DNA of 24,059 nucleotides from an uncultured Muribaculaceae bacterium (GCA_910584905.1 CAJUCQ010000017.1:1-24059); one strand, 5' to 3'. Shown: positions 14,645 through 23,028, counted from the first letter of the stretch. Notes: generated by a model from the sequence alone, not told the origin. Translations and numbers: made by a program.

Positions 14645-16052
14645 CGGACTCTTTATTACGACCAAGCAACTCTCTTATCACCTCGCCCTGTATCTTTGAC
14701 CCGGCGAGGTGATTTATTAACAGATACAGGCCCGCGCCGACAATCAGCTCAATGAGGACCTGCCCTCCGGCCCACGGGCAGATATGGCCGCAAAACGCCA
14801 TTACAGGTGCGAGCAACGCTACCTGCGCGGCGTAGGGAACGAGATCATACAGGAAAACCCGCTTTGAAGCTCCGACCACGCGACAGGTTATAACGAGCGT
14901 GACAATCCACGTCAGAACGGTAGCGGCGACCTGCCCCCACAAAAGATATTCCAAACCGAGGACAGGGTTGTCCGGGGTGGAAAGCCCGACGAAGGGCAAG
15001 GCGACAAAAAGAGCGATGAGCGCTACGGTGTCGCGCAGAATCTCCATCTTCATTATCACCCCCGCTTCACCCTTGGCAAGCAGATAATTGTTGTACAACG
15101 AATTCAGAACTACAAAAATGCCTCTGAATGCCAGCAACTGGAACAGGACAATGGATGGGTCCCACTTCGAGCCGAACAGAAAGTGGAAAATCGGACGAGC
15201 CATGACCATAAGTCCAATCATGGCCGGCATCAGGAGATAGGCTGTAAAGCGATTAAGCCGCGAACTTATCTTTCGAAATCTTTCATCTTCGTTCTGCACA
15301 GCCGCGAGAGTTGGCACGAAAGTCGACGTCAGCACCTGACTCAGTGAAGAAATCCCCATTTTACTCCATTTGTCGCTTTGCGTATAATATCCAAGCGACG
15401 ACAACCCTACCCTGTTGCCGATAACGAACCCGTAGAGGTTGAGAAACACGGTGTTGAGGAAGCTTGTGCCCATCATGCGGGAAGCTACGCCTGCGAATGA
15501 GCGGAGCGAAGTGAACGAGAAACGCATCACCGGCAACCAGCGGCCCGTGGACCACAGCACAAGTGATTTCACGCCTGCGATAATCAATGTCTGCCACACG
15601 ATGGCCCAAGCTCCATAACCTTCAACAGCCAGCCAAATCCCGGCCATACCGCCAAGGAAAAGCCCTGCCGTGTTGGCAACGGCCACCATGCGGACGTCCA
15701 TGCGCTTCATCAGGCGATTTACCTGAACTATCGCCGAGGCGTTGAGTATCAACACCACAAACATGCCTCTCGAAAGCCCCACGAGGCGGGCGTCGTTCTG
15801 AAACAAGCTTGCGATCCACGGGGCGGCCATGTATAGCAGACCGTATATGACTAATGCGGCAAACAGGTTGAACCATAAAACTGTCGAATAGTCAAGCCGC
15901 GTCGGATGCTTGCGCTGAAGAAGGGCCGACGAGAATCCGCTGTCGATGACAAGCGACGCAAATGCCTGAAATATGGCCACAGCGCCGACAAGGCCTATTT
16001 CTTCGGTTGAGAGCACGCGAGCCAGCACTATGCCGGTTATAGCGTAGAGCAC
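14634..16052 (-). CDS. Wzx-like polysaccharide flippase (MOP superfamily), start uncertain
   Basis: 472 residues from GTG 16052, with about 12 membrane segments and the N-terminal signature GIVLARVLSTEEIGLVGAV. It resembles the lipopolysaccharide/O-antigen flippases of the WzxC type, which move undecaprenyl-linked glycans across the inner membrane. The frame stays open upstream to a stop at 16131-16133, and the extra codons read LSDITLKARTASSLKWNIVD, exactly the kind of N-terminus seen in relatives (M-S-x-x-LK-x-x-T). That stretch has no ATG, GTG or TTG, only CTC at 16127, ATC at 16118 and CTG at 16088. The true start may therefore be a rare codon, or the start codon has been lost. It is the last gene of the minus-strand run starting at 19155. 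Confidence 0.8.
   Translation of the reverse strand: MLYAITGIVLARVLSTEEIGLVGAVAIFQAFASLVIDSGFSSALLQRKHPTRLDYSTVLWFNLFAALVIYGLLYMAAPWIASLFQNDARLVGLSRGMFVVLILNASAIVQVNRLMKRMDVRMVAVANTAGLFLGGMAGIWLAVEGYGAWAIVWQTLIIAGVKSLVLWSTGRWLPVMRFSFTSLRSFAGVASRMMGTSFLNTVFLNLYGFVIGNRVGLSSLGYYTQSDKWSKMGISSLSQVLTSTFVPTLAAVQNEDERFRKISSRLNRFTAYLLMPAMIGLMVMARPIFHFLFGSKWDPSIVLFQLLAFRGIFVVLNSLYNNYLLAKGEAGVIMKMEILRDTVALIALFVALPFVGLSTPDNPVLGLEYLLWGQVAATVLTWIVTLVITCRVVGASKRVFLYDLVPYAAQVALLAPVMAFCGHICPWAGGQVLIELIVGAGLYLLINHLAGSKIQGEVIRELLGRNKESVTT
14677..14720 (+). terminator. Terminator of the hydrolase gene, inside the flippase coding sequence
   Basis: A perfect 11-bp stem (ATCACCTCGCC 14677-14687 with GGCGAGGTGAT 14703-14713) is followed by TTTATTAA on the plus strand. 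It begins 33 nt after the hydrolase stop codon and lies wholly inside the antisense flippase gene, near its C-terminus. Confidence 0.65.
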
Positions 16053-16156
16053 CTGCGTGGAGACACGGTCGACGATGTTCCACTTCAGGGACGATGCTGT
16101 GCGAGCTTTAAGAGTGATGTCAGAGAGGTTTTAAGGTTAGACAACGCCGGAGGTGC

Positions 16157-16879
16157 TTACTGCAACGAGTCGATGGGGAGCGCCTTGACCATGCCGCGGC
16201 GGGAAATTTCCTCGGGTTCGGTCATATAGTAGACGCGTCCGCTCAGTCCGCCGACTGCAAGTTTTTTTGTGGGGCGGCAAATAATATGCCCGGGACCGAT
16301 GCTTGACGAACGCACTTCTTCCGCCTCAAGGCCACCGGCATCGACAGAGCCTGTGCCGGCAATGAAAAGACGCGCTTCGACGGTCTTTCCGTCAAGCTTG
16401 ACGGCTCCTCGTCCGGCCGTCACCTTTGCTTCGACCTTATGGGCATTGAGATTGTGGACTTCAATGCGTCCGTTTCCGATTACTTTTGCAGTGAATTTTT
16501 CGTTAGGGTTAATCAGATGCACTACCACAAGTGAGTCGCCTGAATTGGATACGCTTTTCAGCGCCGACGAGTACACGCGGATAGCCGGAATGCCGGAGGG
16601 GATTCCTTCATCTATATCAAGCTGTATGCGGAGATTGCTTTTATTGTTCGAGAGAAGTATCTTCGAGGCGGCATCGGGCTCGCACTCGAACGTGACCCAT
16701 CCGGCAGAATCCTGCTTGCAGACGTATTCGACATTTATGCCGTTATCGACTGAAAGCGATGCGAAATCCGCTACGTTAAGAGCGTATCGGGCGGCATCGG
16801 CTCCGATTGCCGACGACAGAATCAGCGAAGCGGCGGCCATAAGCCGCCCGAAGGCTTGGCGGGTGAATCCGAAAATCAT
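16157..16879 (-). CDS. Secreted GIN-domain (DUF2807) protein
   Basis: 240 residues. A signal peptide ends near GADA (about residue 29). The rest is made of short strands with the repeated pattern of the GIN/DUF2807 head domain, for example FTAKVIGNGRIEVHNLNAHKVEA and LFIAGTGSVDAGGLEAEEV, predicted to form a right-handed beta-helix-like fold. The family is called putative auto-transporter adhesin head, but its role is unproven and it is common as a periplasmic or surface protein in Bacteroidota. Its ATG overlaps the dusB stop by four bases (ATGA), which indicates coupled translation. Confidence 0.82.
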   Translation of the reverse strand: MIFGFTRQAFGRLMAAASLILSSAIGADAARYALNVADFASLSVDNGINVEYVCKQDSAGWVTFECEPDAASKILLSNNKSNLRIQLDIDEGIPSGIPAIRVYSSALKSVSNSGDSLVVVHLINPNEKFTAKVIGNGRIEVHNLNAHKVEAKVTAGRGAVKLDGKTVEARLFIAGTGSVDAGGLEAEEVRSSSIGPGHIICRPTKKLAVGGLSGRVYYMTEPEEISRRGMVKALPIDSLQ

Positions 16880-17865
16880 AGGTCGGGGATTATATTGTTT
16901 TCGATATGCGTAAGGATTTCGTCGAGTTCGGCATAAGTCGCTGCCTTAAGCATCGCTATGCGTGTGGGACGGAAATTGGGAATGCTCTTGAAAAGCGGAG
17001 ATGCGGCAAGATGACGCCGGATATGGAGGATGCCCCTGTATTCGTCAATGCGGTCGATACTTTCACGAATCTGACGCCGCAACAGGCGGAATTTATCCGC
17101 GACGGGAATGCGTGCGATTTCGCCTTCGCGCAAAAGGGCGGTCATCTCACGGAAAATCCACGGAGCGCCTATCGACGCGCGACCTACCATGACGCCGTCG
17201 ACGCCATAGCGGTCGAAAACTTCGACAAGACGCTGCGGCGAGGTTATGTCGCCGTTGCCGATAACGGGAATTTGCAGACGAGGGTTGGCTTTGACTTCGC
17301 CTATCATCTCCCAGTCGGCTTCGCCGGTGTACATCTGCGAGCGAGTGCGCCCGTGTACGGTAATGGCCTGTATGCCGCAGTCCTGAAGCTGCTCGGCGAG
17401 GGAGACAATGATTTTTGAATTATGGTCCCATCCGAGACGGGTCTTTACCGTCACAGGCAAACCGGGCACTGCGTCTACCACCGCCCGCGTGATCTCCAAC
17501 ATCTTAGGGATGTCGCGCAACATTCCGGCACCGGCGCCTTTTCCGGCCACCTTCTTTACCGGGCATCCGAAATTTATGTCGAGGATATCCGGCCCTGCGT
17601 TGGCCACGATTTTTGCGGCTTCGACCATAGGAGCCACCTCACGGCCATATATCTGTATGGCCGTGGGGCGCTCTGCTGTATGGATATGCAATTTGCGCGT
17701 CGTTGCGGCAATATTGCGGATAAGAGCGTCGGCCGACACAAACTCAGTATATGTCATGTCGGCCCCTTCTTCTTTGCAGATGAGACGGAAGGAGCTGTCG
17801 GTGACGTCCTCCATTGGAGCGAGCATCACCGGACGTTCACCGAGATTTACGTTGCCGATTTTCAT
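16876..17865 (-). CDS. dusB: tRNA-dihydrouridine synthase, DusB type
   Basis: 329 residues, a usual length for the family. The N-terminal TIM barrel begins with VMLAPMEDVTDSSFR and contains the catalytic Cys101 in NFGCPVKKVAGKGAGAGML, then VKTRLGW, TVHGRTR and the FMN-phosphate-binding region IGNGDI and GVMVGRASIGAPW. The C-terminus has the helical domain that contacts tRNA. It reduces uridines in the tRNA D-loop using FMN and NADPH. It starts 17 bp after the DUF4465 lipoprotein gene and overlaps the GIN gene by 4 nt, so this housekeeping enzyme is embedded in an operon of envelope proteins. Confidence 0.95.
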   Translation of the reverse strand: MKIGNVNLGERPVMLAPMEDVTDSSFRLICKEEGADMTYTEFVSADALIRNIAATTRKLHIHTAERPTAIQIYGREVAPMVEAAKIVANAGPDILDINFGCPVKKVAGKGAGAGMLRDIPKMLEITRAVVDAVPGLPVTVKTRLGWDHNSKIIVSLAEQLQDCGIQAITVHGRTRSQMYTGEADWEMIGEVKANPRLQIPVIGNGDITSPQRLVEVFDRYGVDGVMVGRASIGAPWIFREMTALLREGEIARIPVADKFRLLRRQIRESIDRIDEYRGILHIRRHLAASPLFKSIPNFRPTRIAMLKAATYAELDEILTHIENNIIPDL

Positions 17866-17882
17866 ATTCTATTCAATCTTTT

Positions 17883-18683
17883 TTATTTGTCAATTGCGTA
17901 TGTGAAGCCTCCGACGGCGAAGTATGCGGGCGTGTTAAGGCCCCACTGGCCGGAGTCGGAACCCTCCATCGTGAATACAAGGCGGTCGACACGCGAACCC
18001 ACGGGAGCAAGGTCAACTTCGGTGAAGTTGGTGAGGTAGACATTGTCGGCTGCAAGGTCAATGCGAGTCATGCCGGTCTTTTCGCCATCGAGGAAGCCGG
18101 TGACGATAAGGCGGAGATAGTCGTCCTTGGTGAAGGGGCTGCTGAAGGCCGAGCCGTTGAGCATGGTGTAATAGGCATATGCGGCGTTGCTGACGGAGAT
18201 AGTCAGGGGCATGAACGACGCGCCGTCTTCAAGGGAAATCACACACGATTCAGAGCCGGAAAGCGTTTCGGGATATGCCTCTTCGCGCACGTCCCAGTCG
18301 CCGATGACATAGGCCTTATGGGTCTTGTGCCAGCTTTCGGATTCCATTGCGCCCCACTGGTGGTCAAGCCAAGTGCCGGCGTCGGTGTAGTCCGTGAGGT
18401 CATATACTTTGGAGGGGCAGAAGCCGTTCCATGAGTAATATTTCACGCCGTCCCATTCGGTGATTGTGACCGAGTGCGTAAAGTGCACGCCGTCGATGTC
18501 CGCACCGGCGGCTGAAGCGGGGTCGTAGCACTGCGCCCAATAGCCGTCTTCGTTATAGTCGGTAAAACGGTCAAGGCGCATGTAGTACATGTCAAGCTCG
18601 AACTTGTCGTCGTCGCACGATGTGAGTCCGGCAAAACCGCAGGCGCAAAGGGCCACTGCGGGAATGAGTCTGGATAGTTTCAT
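17883..18683 (-). CDS. DUF4465 lipoprotein
   Basis: 266 residues. The signal peptide ends in GLTSC (lipidated Cys23) followed by acidic DDDKFE, a pattern used by surface-exposed lipoproteins in this phylum. DUF4465 features are visible: YYSWNGFCPS, YYTMLNGSAFSSPF, DYLRLIVTGFLDG, an AADNVYL/VDLAPVGSRVDRLVF stretch and the ending GLNTPAYFAVGGFTY. The domain is probably a beta-sandwich ligand-binding protein. In Bacteroidales, I recall DUF4465 genes near vitamin B12 uptake loci; no such locus is visible here. It lies between the DUF695 gene (31-bp gap) and dusB (17-bp gap). Confidence 0.85.
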   Translation of the reverse strand: MKLSRLIPAVALCACGFAGLTSCDDDKFELDMYYMRLDRFTDYNEDGYWAQCYDPASAAGADIDGVHFTHSVTITEWDGVKYYSWNGFCPSKVYDLTDYTDAGTWLDHQWGAMESESWHKTHKAYVIGDWDVREEAYPETLSGSESCVISLEDGASFMPLTISVSNAAYAYYTMLNGSAFSSPFTKDDYLRLIVTGFLDGEKTGMTRIDLAADNVYLTNFTEVDLAPVGSRVDRLVFTMEGSDSGQWGLNTPAYFAVGGFTYAIDK

Positions 18684-18714
18684 GTCTGATATGTAATTTC
18701 GGTTGGTTTTATCG

Positions 18715-19155
18715 TCAGTCGCCCGGCATGATTTCCGAAGCGGCCTTCATTTCTTCATATTCCTCCCAGTCGGGGTCGTTTTCGGCAGAGATTTCGAGCG
18801 GGAGCAGGGGGAACGGAGCGAGCACGCGGTTGAGGTATTTTCCGAAGGTGTCGGTGCTGAATGTGTAGAACACCCATTCGCGGCGTCCGTCGCCGGTGTA
18901 AATCCCGGTAAGGATTGCCGTGGTCTTTCCTTTCAGGCTGTCATGGAAGGCGTCGGTCACCTGTTCCATGAGTTTGGCTGTTTCCTCGTCGGGGAATCCC
19001 TGCCTGTAGGGGCTGTAAGGCCACGCCACGGTCACTCGGATGTCGTACTTGCCTTTGTTTCTGAAAGTGTCGACGTCGCGGCGGCCGGTGACTATAATGG
19101 TCGTACCGTCCGGGCCTTCGGCCGGAGAGGTCCACCAATCGTTTTTCTCTGCCAT
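18715..19155 (-). CDS. DUF695 domain protein
   Basis: 146 residues from ATG 19155 (MAEKNDWWTS). A longer frame from 19263 would run back through the 3' part of RNase P RNA, so it is rejected. The domain is recognised from RVTVAWPY, TAILTGIYTGDGRREWVFYT and the acidic ending NDPDWEEYEEMKA. There is no signal peptide, so it should be cytoplasmic. The function of DUF695 is unknown. The ATG is only 26 nt from the end of rnpB, which leaves no room for a separate promoter. Confidence 0.8.
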   Translation of the reverse strand: MAEKNDWWTSPAEGPDGTTIIVTGRRDVDTFRNKGKYDIRVTVAWPYSPYRQGFPDEETAKLMEQVTDAFHDSLKGKTTAILTGIYTGDGRREWVFYTFSTDTFGKYLNRVLAPFPLLPLEISAENDPDWEEYEEMKAASEIMPGD

Positions 19156-19173
19156 CGTCTGTGATGTTTGAAT

Positions 19174-19200
19174 TAAAAAAAGGACACAGGCCGGAGTATA
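19174..19200 (-). terminator. 3' end and terminator of rnpB
   Basis: The last strand of the outer RNase P helix (CTCCGGCCTGTGTCC on the minus strand) is followed by a run of Us (about 19174-19181). The outer helix plus U run can act as a terminator. It ends about 20 nt before the DUF695 start codon. Confidence 0.6.
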
Positions 19201-19593
19201 AGCCGAGTTATGTGGCGCGCGTGCTTTCGCGTACGAACGGAGTTCCGCGACGCCGTCTGTCATTTATCTGAACTCCGAGGGCCGAACCCGCCGGAGCGCG
19301 TGAGCAGTCTACCCCCCGGCAATGGGCGAGCAACCCTTGAATGCCGGTGTACTTGACCTTGCAACCCATAAGATGTGCGGCACGGAATATCGCTATCCCG
19401 CCCGGTGAGCTCTTACCTCACCTTTTCACCCTTACCGTCCCGTCCGCGAGGATTGGACGGCGGTTGTTTTCTGTCACATTACTCTACCGTTACCGATAGC
19501 TTTCCGTTAGAAAATATGGTGCTCTGCGTTGCCCGGACTTTCCTCTCGCCCTTTATATGGAAGGCGAGCGACAGACCCTCCGACCTGTGTCCC
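19182..19593 (-). ncRNA. rnpB: RNase P RNA (class A)
   Basis: About 412 nt on the minus strand. The 5' end GGGACACAGGTCGGAG pairs with the 3' end CTCCGGCCTGTGTCC as the outer helix. Conserved elements appear in the right order: GAGGAAAGTCCGGGC (about 19533-19547), a P12-type arm GGTGAGGTAAGAGCTCACC, GGGGTAGACTGCTCACGC, AGATAAATGACAGACGGC (19252-19269) and CTCGGCTTAT near the 3' end. It is the catalytic RNA that removes tRNA 5' leaders. It starts 26 nt after the lpxA stop codon with no clear promoter or terminator between, and ends 26 nt before the DUF695 gene. Confidence 0.95.
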
Positions 19594-19618
19594 GATATGT
19601 TTATGTTCTCTCTTTTTT

Positions 19619-20389
19619 TCAGCCTCTGAGCACGCCTCGTCCTGAGCTGCGGATAAACCCGAGGATGTTGTCGAGCTCGGTCGAGGGTTCCATCATCAGG
19701 GGCAGACGCTCAATGGCGTCGGCGATGTTCATGCCGCTATTGTAGAGAACGCGGTAGATTTCCTGAATGAGGCTTATGCTCTCGTGCGAGAAGCCGTGGC
19801 GGCGAAGGCCGATGACGTTTACCCCCGTAAAGCTGATGGGCTCGCGGGCGGCAAGCACATAGGGGGGGATGTCCTTGTTGATAAGTGCGCCTCCCTGCAC
19901 CATGATGTAGGAGCCGAGATGGCAGAACTGGTGGACGAGAGTGCCGCCGCCTATTACGGCGCAGTCGTCGACAACCACTTCTCCGGCAAGTTGAGTGGAA
20001 TTACTCATGATGATGTTGTTGCCGAGCTCACAGTCGTGGGCCACGTGGCAATATGCCATCAGGAGACAGTTGTTGCCGATGACGGTGCGGCCTTTCGAGG
20101 CCGTGCCGCGATGGACAGTCACGCACTCGCGGAGGGTTGTGCCGTCGCCCACAATCGCAAGGGTGTCCTCGCCTTTGAACTTGAGGTCCTGAGGCTGAGC
20201 ACCGACGACGGCGCCGGGGAAGATGGTGCAGTTGCGCCCGATACGGGCGCCGTCCATCACCACGACATTGCTTATGAGGCGGGTGCCGTCGCCAATCTCA
20301 ACGTTGCCTTGAACGTTGCAGAAAGGGCCTATTTCGACGTTTTCGCCGATGTGGGCTGCGGGGTCGACACACGCTAAAGGATGAATCAT
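19619..20389 (-). CDS. lpxA: Acyl-ACP--UDP-N-acetylglucosamine O-acyltransferase
   Basis: 256 residues. The N-terminal two thirds is a left-handed beta-helix of hexapeptide repeats (IGENVEIGPFCNVQGNVEIG and onward), and the C-terminus is helical. The active-site region AYCHVAHDC holds His118, matching catalytic His125 of E. coli, with His115 matching His122. It carries out the first step of lipid A synthesis in the cytoplasm. It is the last lpx gene here, 36 bp after lpxC-fabZ, and rnpB follows directly. In many Bacteroides genomes I recall miaA following instead; it is absent here. Confidence 0.96.
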   Translation of the reverse strand: MIHPLACVDPAAHIGENVEIGPFCNVQGNVEIGDGTRLISNVVVMDGARIGRNCTIFPGAVVGAQPQDLKFKGEDTLAIVGDGTTLRECVTVHRGTASKGRTVIGNNCLLMAYCHVAHDCELGNNIIMSNSTQLAGEVVVDDCAVIGGGTLVHQFCHLGSYIMVQGGALINKDIPPYVLAAREPISFTGVNVIGLRRHGFSHESISLIQEIYRVLYNSGMNIADAIERLPLMMEPSTELDNILGFIRSSGRGVLRG

Positions 20390-20425
20390 AGTCGGTCTAA
20401 ATTAATTCTTCGCGGATAATTCTCA

Positions 20426-21808
20426 TTATTTATTTTTTACAATCTGCGCCATGAATTCGCACTCGCAGACGCATTTTTCGCCGACAAACGCACGGCCTTT
20501 CATGACCGCGCATCCGCGACGCATCTCGGTCATAAACGACACGTGGAAAAGGAGTGTGTCGCCGGGAACGACTTTCTGACGGAATTTCACGTTGTCAATC
20601 TTCATGAAATAAGTCGAATAGCGTTCGGGGTCATCAACCACGCTCAACACGAGGAGGCCGCCGGTCTGAGCCATTGCCTCGACAAGGAGGACGCCGGGCA
20701 TGACGGGTTCCTGAGGGAAGTGGCCCTGAAAGAAGGGCTCGTTGGTGGTGACGTTCTTGACGCCGACGATATAGCTGTCGGTCTTGTCGATAATCTTGTC
20801 AACCAGCAGGAAGGGGTAGCGATGGGGAAGATGATGGCGGATGGCGTTGTTGTCCATGAGAGGCTCGGCATTGGGGTTATATACCGGAGCCTGCACCTCG
20901 TTGCGGCGGATATCGTTGCGGATTTTCTTTGCGAGGGTCGTGTTGATTGTATGGCCCGGACGGGTGGCAATCACCCGGCCCTTGAGAGGACGCCCGATAA
21001 GCGCGAGGTCGCCGATGAGGTCCATAAGTTTGTGACGCGCAGGCTCGTTATCGTTGCTGAGGGGCTTGGGATTGAGATAGCCGTAGCTGTCAGGAGTGAT
21101 ATGAGGCGCTCCGACTGCATCGGCGATGCGGTCGAGCTGTTCCTGTCCAAGGGGGGAGTCGTATATGACAATGGCATTGTCGAGGTCGCCGCCTTTTATC
21201 AGGTTGGCCTGCATGAGGGGTTCGATTTCGCGGACGAAAACGAAGGTCCTCGACGGCGCGATTTCCGTGCCGAAGTCGGCGATATTGTCAAGAGTAGCGT
21301 ATTGGTTGGCAAGCACGGGCGACTCAAAGTTGACCTTGACGTCGACGCTGAAATCGTCGTCGGGCAGAAGCATGAGCTTCGAGCCGGTCTCGGCGTTTAC
21401 GACTTCTATTTTGTGCTTGACGTAGAAGTATTCCTTGTCAACCTTCTGTTCTTCAAGGCCTACTGTCTGAATGGCGTCATAGAAAGGCTTAGCCGACCCG
21501 TCAAGGATGGGCATTTCGCCGCCAGTGAGCTTGATAAGGCAGTTGTCGACACCGCAGGCATAAAGAGCGGCCAAGGCGTGCTCGATTGTGCTGACGGTGA
21601 GAGCACCTTTGCCAACTACCGTGCCACGGTTGGAGGCCACGACATTCTCGGCCACGGCATCAATAGGAGCCGCATCCTCGACGTCGGTGCGGAGGAGTTT
21701 GTAACCGTGGTTCTCGGGTGCGGGGCAGAATGTTGCCTCAATCATGGCTCCGGTATGGAGACCTTTGCCGGAAAGGGTAAAGGATTCTTTGAGTGTAAGC
21801 TGTTTCAT
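20426..21808 (-). CDS. lpxC-fabZ: Bifunctional LpxC deacetylase / FabZ dehydratase
   Basis: 460 residues. LpxC spans about 1-305: zinc ligands His77 (STIEHALAA), His259 and Asp263 (HKLMDLIGD), and the acid/base His286 (RPGHTINT). FabZ spans about 318-460: LPHRYPFLLVDKI, then GHFPQEPVMPG with catalytic His363, and LLVEAMAQTGG with Glu377. The first part removes acetate from the acylated UDP sugar (the committed lipid A step); the second dehydrates 3-hydroxyacyl-ACP, the shared precursor. The fusion is well known in Bacteroidota. Both active sites look intact. It lies 35 bp after lpxD and 36 bp before lpxA. Confidence 0.97.
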   Translation of the reverse strand: MKQLTLKESFTLSGKGLHTGAMIEATFCPAPENHGYKLLRTDVEDAAPIDAVAENVVASNRGTVVGKGALTVSTIEHALAALYACGVDNCLIKLTGGEMPILDGSAKPFYDAIQTVGLEEQKVDKEYFYVKHKIEVVNAETGSKLMLLPDDDFSVDVKVNFESPVLANQYATLDNIADFGTEIAPSRTFVFVREIEPLMQANLIKGGDLDNAIVIYDSPLGQEQLDRIADAVGAPHITPDSYGYLNPKPLSNDNEPARHKLMDLIGDLALIGRPLKGRVIATRPGHTINTTLAKKIRNDIRRNEVQAPVYNPNAEPLMDNNAIRHHLPHRYPFLLVDKIIDKTDSYIVGVKNVTTNEPFFQGHFPQEPVMPGVLLVEAMAQTGGLLVLSVVDDPERYSTYFMKIDNVKFRQKVVPGDTLLFHVSFMTEMRRGCAVMKGRAFVGEKCVCECEFMAQIVKNK

Positions 21809-21843
21809 TACGAATGAAATGTGATAACTTCGTATGTATATGT

Positions 21844-22887
21844 TTAATTTATTTTTTCTTTAAGTTCGGCGATTGATTTCCGAAGGTCGTCGACGCTCTT
21901 GAAAAGCTGACCGAGGCGCTTTACATAGACTGTATTGCGAGCAAACTCCGTTGCCGGCACGGCCGGATAACCCATAAGCCTGCTGCCGGGAGCAACATTA
22001 TTGGAGATGCCGCTCTGCGCACCGATGCTCGTGCCGTCGCCCACGCGTATATGTCCGGCAAAGCCGGTCTGGCCACCGATTACGCAGTTGGCGCCTATTT
22101 TTGTTGAGCCAGCCACACCCACTTGTGCAGCCATCACTGTGTCGTGACCAACCTCTACGTTGTGTGCAATCTGAATCAGGTTGTCGAGTTTTGCGCCATG
22201 ATCGACGAACGTACGTCCCATCGTCGCGCGGTCGACCGTCGTGTTGGCGCCGAGTTCAACGTCATCGCCAAGCTCGGCGATGCCAATTTGCTGGATTTTG
22301 TGGTACACGCCCTGTTCGTCGGGCGCAAACCCGAAGCCGTCAGCCCCAAGCACCACTCCACTGTGGAGGACACAACGGCATCCGACCTTACAGCCTGGAT
22401 AGATTTTCACTCCGGGGTAGATGATGGTATCATCGCCTATTTCGCATCCGTGGCCTATGTAAGTCTGCGGATATATCTTTACGTTGCGGCCAAGTCTGAC
22501 GCCCTGCCCCACATAGGCGAACGCGCCGACATACACCCCTTCGGGGAGCTCTACACTCTCATCAACAAACGAAGGCGTCTCGACCCCCGTCGGGACAGGG
22601 CGCATGGCTTTGGCAGCCATATCGAGAAGGAGCGCAAGGGAGGCGTAGGGGTCATCAACACGGATAAGCGTTGGCTTGACCGGCTTGTCGACCTCGAAAT
22701 CCTTGCGCACGAGCACAACCGAAGCCTCGGTCGTATATATATAATGGAAGTATTTCGGATTTGCCAAGAACGAGAGGTCACCGCGAGCGGCCTCCTCGAT
22801 TTTAGCAAACGAAGACACCTCGGCATTGGCATCGCCTTCTATAATTCCGCCCAATGTCCGGGCTATGATTGCAGCAGGAAATTTCAT
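21844..22887 (-). CDS. lpxD: UDP-3-O-(3-hydroxyacyl)glucosamine N-acyltransferase
   Basis: 347 residues from ATG 22887. A longer frame to 23073 would add 62 residues of non-conserved, promoter-region sequence. The start MKFPAAIIARTLGGIIEGD followed by IEEAARGDLSFLANPKY is the usual LpxD N-terminal domain. Hexapeptide repeats fill about 105-310, with the catalytic His242 in LIQIAHNVEVG, and a helical C-terminus follows. It adds the second hydroxyacyl chain in lipid A synthesis. It heads the lpxD-lpxC/fabZ-lpxA operon. Confidence 0.96.
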   Translation of the reverse strand: MKFPAAIIARTLGGIIEGDANAEVSSFAKIEEAARGDLSFLANPKYFHYIYTTEASVVLVRKDFEVDKPVKPTLIRVDDPYASLALLLDMAAKAMRPVPTGVETPSFVDESVELPEGVYVGAFAYVGQGVRLGRNVKIYPQTYIGHGCEIGDDTIIYPGVKIYPGCKVGCRCVLHSGVVLGADGFGFAPDEQGVYHKIQQIGIAELGDDVELGANTTVDRATMGRTFVDHGAKLDNLIQIAHNVEVGHDTVMAAQVGVAGSTKIGANCVIGGQTGFAGHIRVGDGTSIGAQSGISNNVAPGSRLMGYPAVPATEFARNTVYVKRLGQLFKSVDDLRKSIAELKEKIN

Positions 22888-22939
22888 TTCTAAGCAAGAT
22901 ATCTCGCCCGCGTGCGGACGAACTTGAAAATTCAGACTG

Positions 22940-22947
22940 CAAAGTTG
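22940..22947 (-). promoter_or_regulatory. Candidate -7 box of the lpx operon
   Basis: CAACTTTG on the minus strand differs from TAnnTTTG at the first base. It sits about 52 nt before the lpxD ATG. No TTTG is present at -33. It is the best candidate in the 188-bp region between lpxD and tRNA-Leu but is not strong. Confidence 0.35.
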
Positions 22948-23028
22948 CAAAAAAAAATCCGTATTTGCCCTATTGATATCTCTAAAAGTACCCGACGGCC
23001 AAAAAAACGGCATTTTATGCGACTGAAA

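Noticed and set aside
19156..19263. N-terminal extension of the DUF695 protein
   Set aside because: The added residues would be encoded by the 3' part of RNase P RNA; MAEKNDWW at 19155 is a good start.
19375..19629. 84-residue + strand ORF
   Set aside because: It overlaps RNase P RNA on the opposite strand; its translation is an accident.
20543..21817. 424-residue + strand ORF opposite lpxC-fabZ
   Set aside because: Antisense to a gene with both active sites intact, and no family features of its own.
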